From positions 2,352 to 62,126 of the forward strand of contig DFIU01000013.1 of the NCBI GenBank assembly GCA_002371465.1: a DNA stretch of 59,775 bases. Direction: 5' to 3'. The stretch is from Lachnospiraceae bacterium UBA3689. GTDB taxonomy: Bacteria > Bacillota > Clostridia > Lachnospirales > Lachnospiraceae. Every line of letters starts with the position of its first letter. Within the stretch, counting starts at the first letter, position 1. Below the pieces are notes generated by a model that searched no databases, had not been told where the DNA came from, and worked only from the letters and a program-made list of their open reading frames with translations. This document shows, piece after piece, positions 22,989 through 31,369 of the stretch. The translations under genes were made by a program, and so were the position numbers.

Positions 22989-24539
22989 TCAGCCGTTCAA
23001 CAGATCCGGATACTGATTCAGAACCTCTCTATAGAAGGAACTAAGGGCGGAACCCTTGTCCGTCTTGCCTTCAAAATAGGGAAGAAATGCTGCCTGAAAG
23101 GCGCTGTTGATCCCACTGTCATAATAAGTTGCCGCATCCGCCTTAAGGTCTCTTGCGGCTGTATCAAAGAGGCGGAACTGGTTCTGTCCGCCCAGAAAGT
23201 TCCAGCCCCCGGCATCGTCGAGGGCGAGTTCCTGCATAGCCTCGCCATGGTTGGTCAGCTGACCGGTCTCTTCCGCCAGAGAGGACAGGTTGTCCCTGCT
23301 GCAGGTCAGGTTCTTCAGAATCTCTCCTGTTAAAACGGAATTGTCCGACCCGGCCGCTCCGCAGAGCCAGACGCCTCCCTGGTAGAAGGCGCTGGGTCCC
23401 TGACAGACCGCCCAGTCCCCGAATGAACCGTTGCCGGCTTCAGTTTTTCCGTCTTTTTCAAGCGGTGTCTTGAGACTTGCCGGCAGCAGCCGGTCGCGGA
23501 TCTCGGAGGAGGTTAAAAAAGCTCCAAAGACCTTGCCGTTCTCCCCAAAGCCCTCCTGCCACTTTGAGCTAAAGACCCGGTCGGAATCTCCGCAGTAGCC
23601 CCGGTCAGCAAAGATCTTGGTTTGGGAGACCCAGTCCGCCATGGCAGGATCGACCGTGATTCGGTCCTCTCCGTCAACCCAGCCCTTTTCCCGGCTTCCC
23701 AGACAGGCATAGTAGGCATCTGTATAGCCGGAGAGCATCTGATAGCCGCTGTCTGCCAGCTTGCCTGCCGTCTCCTCAAAGGATTTCCAGTTGGAAAGCC
23801 GGCTCTGCACCTGGACCGGATTGTCTGTACCCAGGACCGATTTGGCAATGGACCGCCGGTAGACAAAAGCTCCTGCCGGAACCTGCCATGAAACAGCTCT
23901 CTGTCTGCCATCCTGATCCCTGACCAGGTCCCGGGTAATGGAATACTGGTTCTTCAGATCCGTCTCCTTAAGACCCAGCTGGTCAAGGGTCAGGGCGACG
24001 TCCGAGTCAGCGTCGCAGTATTTGGCTGCCATCTCCCCACTGATCAAAAAGAGATCCACCTTGTCATCATCGCCTGCATCCTCATCGACCAGAGCCTTAT
24101 CCAGCAGGTCCTGGTAGCGGTCCGGGTCCTCTTCCAGATGCCACTTAACGGTTACATCGCCGATGACCGCAGAGTCCTCTCCGTCAGCCCCCCCATCCGG
24201 TTCCGATGAGCCTAGCGGCTCCGCAGCCAGATCATTAGACGAAAGGGTCGTCTGCCTATCCCGGTAGTCCGGCTGATAGCGGCGGACCAGGTCCATGAGG
24301 GAGGGATCAAAGGTATAGATCTGATAGACCTGCCCCTGACGCCCCAGGAGGTCATCCAGGACATCAAGCCCCGATTCCGGTCCCTCCTGCTGGCTGACCG
24401 CCTCCGGGGCGCTCATTGCCTCGCTCTGAGGCCTGCTAGCTGCGGACGAAGGTTGGGAATTGGAAGGTTTTGAGCCCCTGCCGCATCCGCCTGTCGTCAG
24501 AAGGGCTGCCGCAAGCAGCCACGCAATCCACTTCTTCAT
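22989..24539 (-). CDS. Solute-binding-protein-like lipoprotein
   Basis: This 516-residue protein starts with a lipoprotein signal, MKKWIAWLLAAALLTTGGC, so Cys19 should be lipidated and the protein anchored outside. A Ser/Pro/Gln-rich linker follows (residues 22-55). The body resembles type-1 extracellular solute-binding proteins (for example DKVDLFLISGEMAAKY, QVPAGAFVYRRSI, a C-terminal region with an aromatic-rich pocket). No permease or ATPase gene is near, and an acidic insertion lies around residues 100-120, so transport is uncertain; a sensory or structural role is possible. It leads the operon containing ftsH. Confidence 0.75.
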   Translation of the reverse strand: MKKWIAWLLAAALLTTGGCGRGSKPSNSQPSSAASRPQSEAMSAPEAVSQQEGPESGLDVLDDLLGRQGQVYQIYTFDPSLMDLVRRYQPDYRDRQTTLSSNDLAAEPLGSSEPDGGADGEDSAVIGDVTVKWHLEEDPDRYQDLLDKALVDEDAGDDDKVDLFLISGEMAAKYCDADSDVALTLDQLGLKETDLKNQYSITRDLVRDQDGRQRAVSWQVPAGAFVYRRSIAKSVLGTDNPVQVQSRLSNWKSFEETAGKLADSGYQMLSGYTDAYYACLGSREKGWVDGEDRITVDPAMADWVSQTKIFADRGYCGDSDRVFSSKWQEGFGENGKVFGAFLTSSEIRDRLLPASLKTPLEKDGKTEAGNGSFGDWAVCQGPSAFYQGGVWLCGAAGSDNSVLTGEILKNLTCSRDNLSSLAEETGQLTNHGEAMQELALDDAGGWNFLGGQNQFRLFDTAARDLKADAATYYDSGINSAFQAAFLPYFEGKTDKGSALSSFYREVLNQYPDLLNG

Positions 24540-24576
24540 TTGATATCTCCATAAAGCCTAAAAAGATACAGATTTC

Positions 24577-24582
24577 ATTATA
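24577..24582 (-). promoter_or_regulatory. -10 element for the lipoprotein-ftsH operon
   Basis: A perfect TATAAT on the minus strand lies 37 bp before the lipoprotein ATG. The -35 is poor. Confidence 0.5.
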
Positions 24583-24655
24583 AAGCATTCGGGTGGGAAA
24601 GAAAACCAGATTGATTGCAATATATTTCCTCAATTTTTCTCAAAAATGATCCTAT

Positions 24656-24692
24656 AAAAAACAGGAACCTGATGTCTCCATCAGATTCCTGT
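24656..24692 (-). terminator. Terminator of the ribosomal protein cluster, after rplQ
   Basis: On the minus strand AGGAATCTGATG pairs with CATCAGGTTCCT across a short loop, followed by GTTTTTT. It ends the 16-kb S10-spc-alpha run. Confidence 0.9.
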
Positions 24693-24713
24693 CTAAAACT
24701 CATCAAAATTCGA

Positions 24714-25250
24714 TTAAACCAGTTCCAGCAGAACCTTCATTGCCGCATCACCAGGACGCTGAGCAATCTTGACGATTCTGGTGTAACCACCATTGCGCTC
24801 TGCATACTTGGGAGCGATCTCGTCGAACATCTTCTGAGCCATATCGATCTTCCTGGTGTTCTTCTTGCGGCCCTTGCCTGCTGCCGGAACTTCCGTTACC
24901 GGATAGAACACCTTGTTCATCTGTCTTCTGGCATGAAGTCTGGACGGCAGATCCTTCCGGATCTCCTTGTCCTGCTCTTCATAGACAGCAACCTTCTTGC
25001 CGTCCCGCTCTTCCTTGATCCGCCTGCCTTCGGCATCCTTTTTTGCCACCTTGCACTTGACGGTGACAGTCTCGAAGTTATCCTTCTCCTTGACGGCAAG
25101 GGCAATCAGCTTTTCCGCGATCTTGGCAACTTCCTTAGCCTTAGCCTCGGTTGTTACAATGTGACCGTGATAAAGAAGATTGGTGACCTGGTTTCTCAGT
25201 AATGCCTTTCTCTGTGCAGATGTTCTGCTGAGCTTTCTGTACATTGCCAT
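24714..25250 (-). CDS. rplQ: 50S ribosomal protein L17, long form
   Basis: At 178 residues this L17 is about 50-60 longer than the usual 115-130. The N-terminal MAMYRKLSRTSAQRKALLRN and the C-terminal GGYTRIVKIAQRPGDAAM are canonical. The extra, highly charged stretch lies between about residues 60 and 130 (including KKDAEGRRIKEERDGKK). Long L17 forms are known from clostridial lineages, which supports the taxonomic guess. It is the last gene of the alpha operon, 86 bp after rpoA. Confidence 0.96.
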   Translation of the reverse strand: MAMYRKLSRTSAQRKALLRNQVTNLLYHGHIVTTEAKAKEVAKIAEKLIALAVKEKDNFETVTVKCKVAKKDAEGRRIKEERDGKKVAVYEEQDKEIRKDLPSRLHARRQMNKVFYPVTEVPAAGKGRKKNTRKIDMAQKMFDEIAPKYAERNGGYTRIVKIAQRPGDAAMKVLLELV

Positions 25251-25336
25251 TTTTCATTTCCTCCACATGCGGTGCGTAACCGTCACGCTCTTTCGGACTT
25301 ACTGACGGTACGTAAAAAACCGTGTTTTCTTAGTGA

Positions 25337-26296
25337 TCACTCTTCACTGGGCTTTAAGGAAAGACCCAGCTCCTTCAGTTTTGCCAGAACCTCTTCCAGG
25401 GACTTACGGCCCAGGTTGCGGACCTTCATCATATCCTCGGAAGTCTTGCTGCAAAGTTCCTCAACAGTATTGATTCCGGCTCTCTTCAGGCAGTTATAGG
25501 ACCGAACAGAAAGTTCCAGCTCATCGATGTTCATCTCCAGAGCCTTTTCCTTCTCATCATCCGGCTTTTCAATCATGACTTCCGCCGTTCTTGCCGTTTC
25601 CGTCAGATCGACGAACAGCTTCAGATGCTCACTCAGCACCTTAGCCGCAAGACTGACAGCCTCTTCCGGTCCCATGGAACCCCGGGTCCAGACGTCCAGC
25701 GTCAGTTTATCAAAATCCGTCTGCTGACCGACACGCGTGTTCTCCACACTGATGTTGACCCGGTCAACCGGCGTATAAATGGCATCGACCGCAATGACGC
25801 CGATCGGCTGATCAGGCTGCTTGCCCTTCTCAGCGCTGACCCAGCCGCGTCCGCGGGTGATGGTCATTTCCATGTAAAGCTTGCAGTCAGCACCGCCGTC
25901 GAGAGTTGCGATAACCAGGTTCGGGTTCATGATCTCGATATCGGAATCAACCTGGATATCGGAAGCGTGAACCACGCCCTCGCCTTCGTACTCGATATAG
26001 GCGGTCTTGGGTTCATCCGTCTCGGAGTTGTTGCGGATCACCAGAGACTTGAGGTTCATAATGATCTCCGCAACATCTTCCTTGACGCCCGGAATCGGGC
26101 TGAACTCATGAAGGACACCTTCGATTTTCACTGAACTGACCGCTGCTCCCGGCAGAGAAGAGAGCATGATTCTTCTCAGTGAGTTGCCAAGAGTTGTGCC
26201 ATAGCCTCTTTCCAGAGGCTCTACAACGAATCTTCCGTACTGATTGTCGGCAGAAAGTTCCTCGATTGCAATCTTTGGCTTGTTAAAATCAAACAC
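25337..26296 (-). CDS. rpoA: DNA-directed RNA polymerase alpha subunit
   Basis: This 319-residue subunit has the N-terminal assembly domain (ERGYGTTLGNSLRRIMLSS near residue 28) and the C-terminal DNA-binding domain with helix-hairpin-helix elements (NCLKRAGINTVEELC and NLGRKSLEEVLAKL). It starts assembly of core RNA polymerase and contacts UP elements and activators. Its place between rpsD and rplQ is the standard alpha-operon order. Confidence 0.98.
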   Translation of the reverse strand: MFDFNKPKIAIEELSADNQYGRFVVEPLERGYGTTLGNSLRRIMLSSLPGAAVSSVKIEGVLHEFSPIPGVKEDVAEIIMNLKSLVIRNNSETDEPKTAYIEYEGEGVVHASDIQVDSDIEIMNPNLVIATLDGGADCKLYMEMTITRGRGWVSAEKGKQPDQPIGVIAVDAIYTPVDRVNISVENTRVGQQTDFDKLTLDVWTRGSMGPEEAVSLAAKVLSEHLKLFVDLTETARTAEVMIEKPDDEKEKALEMNIDELELSVRSYNCLKRAGINTVEELCSKTSEDMMKVRNLGRKSLEEVLAKLKELGLSLKPSEE

Positions 26297-26358
26297 GTTC
26301 AGTTTCCCTCCTTAGGTAAACACGATTCGTGAGGGGTTGACGAAGTAATCCGCTTGAA

Positions 26359-26961
26359 TTACTTCGTATACAACTCGACGATAGCCATTTCGTTGACCGG
26401 AACATCGATCTGTTCTCTCGTCGGAAGATCCTTGACCGTGCCCTTCAGGTTTTCTGCATCCGCTTCCAGCCATTCCGGAACCAGTCTGCCTGCTGTTGCA
26501 GCCAGGATCCCGTTCTCAGCCTTGTAACGCGGAGAGGACTTCTTATTTTCCTTGATTTCGATGACATCGCCTGCCTTAACTTCATAAGACGGGATGTTGA
26601 CCAGCTTACCGTTTACCAGGATGTGCTTGTGATCAACGATCTGACGAGCTTCTCTTCTGGTTCTGGCAAATCCAAGTCTGAAGACGACGTTGTCGAGGCG
26701 AAGCTCCAGCAGGCGCATCAGGTTTTCACCGGTCATGCCCTTAGCTCTGTCTGCCTTAGCGAACAGATTGCGGAAGGGCTTCTCCAGGACACCGTAGATG
26801 AATTTTGCTTTCTGCTTTTCACGCAGCTGCGTGCCGTATTCAGAAACCTTGCGGCTGGATCTCTTCAGTTCTCTTGTAGACTTTTTATCAATACCCAGAT
26901 ATGCAGGCTCAAGACCGAGGGATCTGCATCTCTTCAGGACTGGTACTCTGTTAACTGCCAT
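26359..26961 (-). CDS. rpsD: 30S ribosomal protein S4
   Basis: This 200-residue S4 has an N-terminal part lacking the usual zinc cysteines and a C-terminal S4 RNA-binding domain (LRLDNVVFRLGFARTRREAR near residue 87, then HILVNGK). It is an early binder of 16S rRNA and, in many bacteria, a translational repressor of its own operon. Having S4 inside the alpha operon is regular for Clostridia, unlike Bacillus, where rpsD stands alone. Confidence 0.97.
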   Translation of the reverse strand: MAVNRVPVLKRCRSLGLEPAYLGIDKKSTRELKRSSRKVSEYGTQLREKQKAKFIYGVLEKPFRNLFAKADRAKGMTGENLMRLLELRLDNVVFRLGFARTRREARQIVDHKHILVNGKLVNIPSYEVKAGDVIEIKENKKSSPRYKAENGILAATAGRLVPEWLEADAENLKGTVKDLPTREQIDVPVNEMAIVELYTK

Positions 26962-27038
26962 GTTTTCCTCCTATAAAAATCGGCTGTTGTTTCTTTCAGA
27001 TAAGGTCTTTCTTCTATAAAAGAAGAGGCAAGAAAGGC

Positions 27039-27440
27039 TTATACTCTTCTTCTCTTAGGCGGACGGCAACCATTGTGGGGAACCGGTGTGCAGTCTTCGA
27101 TGGAAAGAACCTGAAGACCTGCAGCCGCCAGAGCGCGGATCGCTGCTTCTCTCCCTGATCCCGGACCCTTGACAAAGACGTTGACTGTCTTAAGACCGTG
27201 AGGAAGAGCTGCCTTTACAGCAGTTTCAGCTGCCATCTGAGCAGCATAAGGAGTAGATTTCCTTGAACCGCGGAAGCCCAGACCACCTGCAGATGCCCAG
27301 GAAAGAGCATTTCCCTGTGCGTCAGTCAGAGTCACAATCGTGTTGTTGAAAGATGACTGAATGTGTGCCTGTCCATGTTCAACGTTTTTTCTGATGCGGC
27401 GCTTGGAAGCAGCCGACTTTGTATTCTTTTTTGCTGGCAT
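27039..27440 (-). CDS. rpsK: 30S ribosomal protein S11
   Basis: This 133-residue protein has the S11 signatures AHIQSSFNNTIVTLTD and the C-terminal IEDCTPVPHNGCRPPKRRRV. It binds the platform of 16S rRNA near the mRNA exit path. Lies between rpsM and rpsD as usual. Confidence 0.98.
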   Translation of the reverse strand: MPAKKNTKSAASKRRIRKNVEHGQAHIQSSFNNTIVTLTDAQGNALSWASAGGLGFRGSRKSTPYAAQMAAETAVKAALPHGLKTVNVFVKGPGSGREAAIRALAAAGLQVLSIEDCTPVPHNGCRPPKRRRV

Positions 27441-27475
27441 AAAAAACTAACCTACTTATCCTTTCTGATCTGCGA

Positions 27476-27847
27476 TTACTTCTTCTTGTTTGCTACAGTA
27501 CGACGCGGGCCCTTACGGGTTCTGGCGTTGTTCTTGGTGTTCTGTCCACGGACAGGAAGTCCTGCTCTGTGGCGCTTTCCTCTGTAGCAGCCGATTTCCT
27601 GAAGGCGCTTGATATTCATAGCGGTATCACGGCGGAGATCACCTTCTACCAGAATACCGGAAGCATCCATGGTATCCTTGATCTTTGCGACTTCTTCGTC
27701 GGTCAGATCGCGAACGCGGGTGCTGGGATCAATACCAGCTCCGGCTAAAATCTTGTTTGCTGTTGTTCTGCCGATACCGTAGATATAGGTAAGGCCGATT
27801 TCAACACGCTTGTCTCTCGGTAAATCCACTCCAGCTAAACGAGCCAT
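27476..27847 (-). CDS. rpsM: 30S ribosomal protein S13
   Basis: This 123-residue S13 starts MARLAGVDLPRDKRVEIGLT and ends in the basic GPRRTVANKKK tail that reaches the P-site tRNA. It sits in the 30S head. I start at 27847, which follows GGAGG; the open frame extends 44 codons upstream but that part does not resemble S13. An unusually long gap of 241 bp separates it from rpmJ. Confidence 0.97.
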   Translation of the reverse strand: MARLAGVDLPRDKRVEIGLTYIYGIGRTTANKILAGAGIDPSTRVRDLTDEEVAKIKDTMDASGILVEGDLRRDTAMNIKRLQEIGCYRGKRHRAGLPVRGQNTKNNARTRKGPRRTVANKKK

Positions 27848-27962
27848 TGTGTTTCCTCCAATTCTTGTGATTGATTGAACGTTGTAACTCAATTGGGGCC
27901 GCTTACACACAGCCCAGCCACGCTTGTTTGTCCCTGACATCATTTTGCCATGCGTGACCTTT

Positions 27963-27982
27963 CCGATGAAATGACGCATCGG
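27963..27982. promoter_or_regulatory. Hairpin in the long rpmJ-rpsM gap
   Basis: CCGATG and CATCGG form a 6-bp stem with an 8-nt loop in the middle of the 241-bp gap (27848-28088). The other gaps of the cluster are mostly under 110 bp. No reading frame in the gap looks real; a regulatory leader for rpsM is possible. Confidence 0.3.
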
Positions 27983-28088
27983 TATTAAGCGCTATATCTC
28001 AAGCCCGCAAGCTGATCTATAGTAAACAGACAGGCATCCGCCCGGCTGTTGGCTTAACAAAATGAGTAAAGTTGCGGCAAAGATCGGA

Positions 28089-28202
28089 TCAGCCCTGTCT
28101 CTGCTTGTGTTTCGGGTTCTCACAGATAATTCTGATCGAGCCTTTTCTTTTGATAACCTTGCACTTTTCGCACATCGGTTTCACAGAAGATCTTACTTTC
28201 AT
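28089..28202 (-). CDS. rpmJ: 50S ribosomal protein L36
   Basis: This 37-residue zinc-ribbon protein reads MKVRSSVKPMCEKCKVIKRK at its start and ends ENPKHKQRQG. The zinc ligands are CxxC (residues 11 and 14), Cys27 and His32, so it is the zinc-containing form. It completes the 50S subunit near the peptidyl transferase region. A ribosome site AGGAGGAT precedes the ATG. Confidence 0.97.
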   Translation of the reverse strand: MKVRSSVKPMCEKCKVIKRKGSIRIICENPKHKQRQG

Positions 28203-28232
28203 CGTATCCTCCTTTCAGTGAATCATAACAGC

Positions 28233-28264
28233 GAAAAACCATTTTGGGCAAACTGATCCCAAAA
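28233..28264 (-). terminator. Hairpin with T run between infA and rpmJ (possible attenuator)
   Basis: On the minus strand TTTTGGG (28258-28264) pairs with CCCAAAA (28242-28248), followed by TGG and TTTTT (28234-28238). It sits at the very 5' end of a transcript from the internal promoter just upstream. Confidence 0.5.
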
Positions 28265-28275
28265 CAGCGTCTTTC

Positions 28276-28304
28276 ATTTTATCATTGACAAAGGCAATAT
28301 GCAA
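28276..28304 (-). promoter_or_regulatory. Internal promoter before rpmJ
   Basis: On the minus strand TTGCAT (28299-28304) and TAAAAT (28276-28281) are 17 bp apart, preceded by a TG-like context (TGATAAAAT). It would drive rpmJ-rpsM-rpsK-rpsD-rpoA-rplQ separately from the S10/spc genes. Confidence 0.6.
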
Positions 28305-28312
28305 GCCTTTCT

Positions 28313-28531
28313 TTACTTATCGCGCCAGACAATTCTGCCCTTGTCAAGATCATACGGTGAAAGTTCAATCGTAACCTTATCTCCCGGAAGAATCCGGATA
28401 AAATTCATTCTGAGCTTGCCGCTGATGTGGGCAAGCACGATATGCTTGTTCTCAAGTTCGACCTTGAACATCGCGTTGGGCAGTTTCTCAAGAACTCTGC
28501 CTTCCACTTCAATATTGTCAGCTTTTGACAT
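28313..28531 (-). CDS. infA: Translation initiation factor IF-1
   Basis: This 72-residue single OB-fold protein carries the family phrases VEGRVLEKLPNAMFKVELEN and GKLRMNFIRILPGDKV. IF-1 occupies the A site of the 30S subunit during initiation. It lies 6 bp after map. Confidence 0.98.
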   Translation of the reverse strand: MSKADNIEVEGRVLEKLPNAMFKVELENKHIVLAHISGKLRMNFIRILPGDKVTIELSPYDLDKGRIVWRDK

Positions 28532-28537
28532 CTGCTT

Positions 28538-29302
28538 TCATTCCCCCTTCGTACAGGTTAAAAGTTCCGCCTCACCTTCCGTGATGAGGATGGTATTTTC
28601 ATAATGGGCTGCCGGGCTCTGATCCAGGGTTCGGACTGTCCAGCCATCCGTCTCGTCCGTCTCAACCTCTCCCCTGCCCAGGGCAAGGGTCGGTTCGACG
28701 GCAAAGGTCATGCCGGCTTCAAGGATCATGCCCCGACCCTTCTGACCGACATTGGGAACAGTTGGATATTCATGGAGGTGTCTGCCGATCCCGTGACCGG
28801 ACAGCCCCTCCACGACCTGACAGCCGTGATCGGTTGCATAAGATTCGATGGCGGCCGATATATCATAGAGGTGCTGATGAGCCCGAGCCTGCCGAATGCC
28901 CGCAAAAAAAGCCTGCTGGGTCGCCTCGATCAGCTGTCCTGCCTCGTCGGAAATCTTCCCGATCCCCCAGGTCCGGGCTGCGTCGGCGTGATAGCCCTGC
29001 CAGATCAGTCCGGTATCTAAGGATACAATCTGTCCCTCTTCCAGATAGCGGGTTGGGGATGGGATTCCATGGACGACCTCCTGATCAATCGAGACGCAGA
29101 CCGAAGCCGGAAAGCCCCGATAAGCAAGAAAGTTGGGTTCAGCCCCCAGCTTTCGAATCAGGTCCAGGCAGCGCTGATCGACCTCCCTGGTCGAAAGACC
29201 CGGCCGCAGGAAGTCCCGCAGCTCCTCGTGGACGATCTCCAGTTTTCTGCCGGCTTCCCGCATCCGCTTTAAAGCTTCTGCCGATCTGATCGTGACCGCC
29301 AT
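28538..29302 (-). CDS. map: Methionine aminopeptidase, type I
   Basis: This 254-residue metalloenzyme removes the initiator methionine from new proteins. The family metal sites are visible: DTGLIWQGYHADAARTW (two Asp ligands), GHGIGRHLHE (His) and the two C-terminal Glu ligands in FAVEP and ENTILITEGEAE. It lies between adk and infA, 3 bp after adk, in standard order. Confidence 0.96.
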   Translation of the reverse strand: MAVTIRSAEALKRMREAGRKLEIVHEELRDFLRPGLSTREVDQRCLDLIRKLGAEPNFLAYRGFPASVCVSIDQEVVHGIPSPTRYLEEGQIVSLDTGLIWQGYHADAARTWGIGKISDEAGQLIEATQQAFFAGIRQARAHQHLYDISAAIESYATDHGCQVVEGLSGHGIGRHLHEYPTVPNVGQKGRGMILEAGMTFAVEPTLALGRGEVETDETDGWTVRTLDQSPAAHYENTILITEGEAELLTCTKGE

Positions 29303-29305
29303 TTC

Positions 29306-29950
29306 TTATTCTCCCAGCCGGTCCCTGATGGCTGCAAAGACCTCTTCCATAGGCAGGGTCCCGTCGACGGTCGCCAGAACGCCCTTGCCCTGATAGAAAT
29401 CGATCAAAGGCTGGGTCTGCTCATGATAGACGGACAGTCTGGTCTTGACAGTCTCCGGTTTGTCGTCGGCTCTTTGGACCAGTTCGGACCCGCAGACATC
29501 ACAGATCCCCTCTTCCTTGGGCGGATTGTAGAGGACATGGTAGGTCGCGCCGCATTTTAAGCAGGCTCTTCTGCCCGACATCCGCTCGACAATCGCATCA
29601 TCCGGCACTTCAATATCGACCGCATAGTCAATCCTGGTTCCCAGGTCTGCCGCCGCCTTTTCCAAGGCTTCCGCCTGGGGGATAGTTCTGGGGAAGCCAT
29701 CCAGGACATAGCCCTTCTGGCAATCCTCCCGGGCAATCCGATCCGCAACCAGGTCGCAGACCAGTTCATCCGGAACCAGTTTGCCGGCGTCCATAAACTC
29801 TTTCGCCTTCTTGCCGAGTGCCGTACCGCCCTTGATGTTGGCACGGAAAATATCACCTGTCGAAATATGGGGAATTCCATAAGCTTCCGCTACCTTTGCC
29901 GCCTGGGTTCCCTTGCCCGCTCCGGGCGCTCCCAGCATAATCAGTCTCAT
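29306..29950 (-). CDS. adk: Adenylate kinase
   Basis: This 214-residue kinase interconverts ATP + AMP and 2 ADP. The P-loop GAPGAGKGT is at the N terminus, DGFPRT around residue 84, and the LID domain carries a four-cysteine zinc site (CLKCGATYH ... CDVCGSE), typical of Gram-positive long adenylate kinases. The ATG at 29950 follows GAGGA; a longer reading from 30043 does not fit the family. Confidence 0.97.
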   Translation of the reverse strand: MRLIMLGAPGAGKGTQAAKVAEAYGIPHISTGDIFRANIKGGTALGKKAKEFMDAGKLVPDELVCDLVADRIAREDCQKGYVLDGFPRTIPQAEALEKAAADLGTRIDYAVDIEVPDDAIVERMSGRRACLKCGATYHVLYNPPKEEGICDVCGSELVQRADDKPETVKTRLSVYHEQTQPLIDFYQGKGVLATVDGTLPMEEVFAAIRDRLGE

Positions 29951-30052
29951 CAACAATCCTCCTCTTATCAATCGTATTCCTGCAACTATAAACCAAGGGA
30001 ACGCCTCCTGCCCTGTCGGACCCAAAGACCTCCCCTTAGCCAAAGTACCTCA

Positions 30053-31369
30053 TTATTCACTTAAGAATCCCTTGTAGTTCCGCACTACCATCATCGATTC
30101 AATCTGCTTCACCGTTTCAAGGATGACTCCCACGATGATGATGATCGAAGTACCGCCGAATGATACGCTGGCGCCGAAGACCCCGTTGAAGAAGAAGGGG
30201 ATAATCGCGATGATGACCAGTCCGACCGCACCGATAAAAATGATGTAGTTCAGGATTCTCGTCAGGTAATCTGTTGTCGGCTTTCCGGGACGGATCCCCG
30301 GGATAAAGCCGCCGGCCTTTTTCATATTGTCCGCAACTTCCAACGGATTAAAGGTGATGGAAGTGTAGAAATAGGCAAAGAAAATGACCAGAACGATATA
30401 GATAATCAGCCCTACGTTGTAGACCGGATGAGTGAAATCAAACCAATTGTTCTCACTCAGGATCCCCAGCAGGGTTCCAACCCAGCCGCCTGCATTTGCC
30501 TTGCCCATGAAGGTCGCAATGATCCCCGGGAAAGACATGATGGAAGCGGCAAAAATGATCGGGATAACGCCGGCTGTGTTGATTTTCAGCGGAATATGGG
30601 TTGACTGTCCGCCAAACTGCCTGCGACCGACTGTTTTCTTGGAATACTGGACCGGAATGTGCCGCTGGGCGCCATCCAGAACAATAACCAGAACGACCAT
30701 ACCGACGATAATCGCCGCAATGATCAGGACTGCAAGTGCCCCTCTGGCAAGGGTCTGACCCTTTACAAACTGCTCGTAAAGGCTCATCAGATCCTGAGGG
30801 AGGCGGGAAAGGATGTTGATTAAGAGGACCATGGAGATTCCATTGCCCACTCCCTTCTCCGTCATCTGCTCACCGATCCACATGAGGAAAGAAGAACCTG
30901 CCGTAAGAGATGCCACGACCGTGAAGGCCTTGACAAAATTCATATCCGGGATAAGTCCCTGATTACCGAACCCGATCGTCATCGCAATGGATTCAAACAG
31001 CGCAAGACCGACTGTCAGGTAACGAGTAATCGCCGTCAGTTTCTTTCTGCCGTCTTCGCCGTCACGCTGCATTTCCTCAAGTGCCGGAATCGCAATCGTA
31101 AGCAGCTGAACGATAATGGAAGATGTGATGTAAGGCGTAATGGAGAGCGCCAGAATCGACATGCTCGAGAAAGAGCCGCCGGTGAAGGCATCGAAGAAGT
31201 TAAAGGCATCTCCCGCCTGGCCCTGCAGCCAGTCACGGAAGAAAGTACGGTCGACACCTACTGCCGGAATCTGGGAACCTACTCGGATGATGACAAGACA
31301 AAACAGCACATACCAAATCCTGTGCCGGATGTCCTTTACTTTAAAAGCGTCAATCATCTTCCTAAACAT
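30053..31369 (-). CDS. secY: Protein translocase subunit SecY
   Basis: This 438-residue channel protein has ten transmembrane segments. Typical stretches are ALSITPYITSSIIVQLL (near residue 75), GIGNGIS-like GVGNGISMVLLINI, and the cytoplasmic loop FFAYFYTSITFNPLEVADNM. With SecE/G it forms the export and membrane-insertion pore driven by SecA, the probable C-terminal end of which lies at the right edge. Its start overlaps the rplO stop by one base. Confidence 0.98.
   Translation of the reverse strand: MFRKMIDAFKVKDIRHRIWYVLFCLVIIRVGSQIPAVGVDRTFFRDWLQGQAGDAFNFFDAFTGGSFSSMSILALSITPYITSSIIVQLLTIAIPALEEMQRDGEDGRKKLTAITRYLTVGLALFESIAMTIGFGNQGLIPDMNFVKAFTVVASLTAGSSFLMWIGEQMTEKGVGNGISMVLLINILSRLPQDLMSLYEQFVKGQTLARGALAVLIIAAIIVGMVVLVIVLDGAQRHIPVQYSKKTVGRRQFGGQSTHIPLKINTAGVIPIIFAASIMSFPGIIATFMGKANAGGWVGTLLGILSENNWFDFTHPVYNVGLIIYIVLVIFFAYFYTSITFNPLEVADNMKKAGGFIPGIRPGKPTTDYLTRILNYIIFIGAVGLVIIAIIPFFFNGVFGASVSFGGTSIIIIVGVILETVKQIESMMVVRNYKGFLSE

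Noticed and set aside
27476..27979. Longer S13 reading with 44 extra N-terminal residues
   Set aside because: Family start and ribosome site point to 27847; the extra part has no S13 resemblance.
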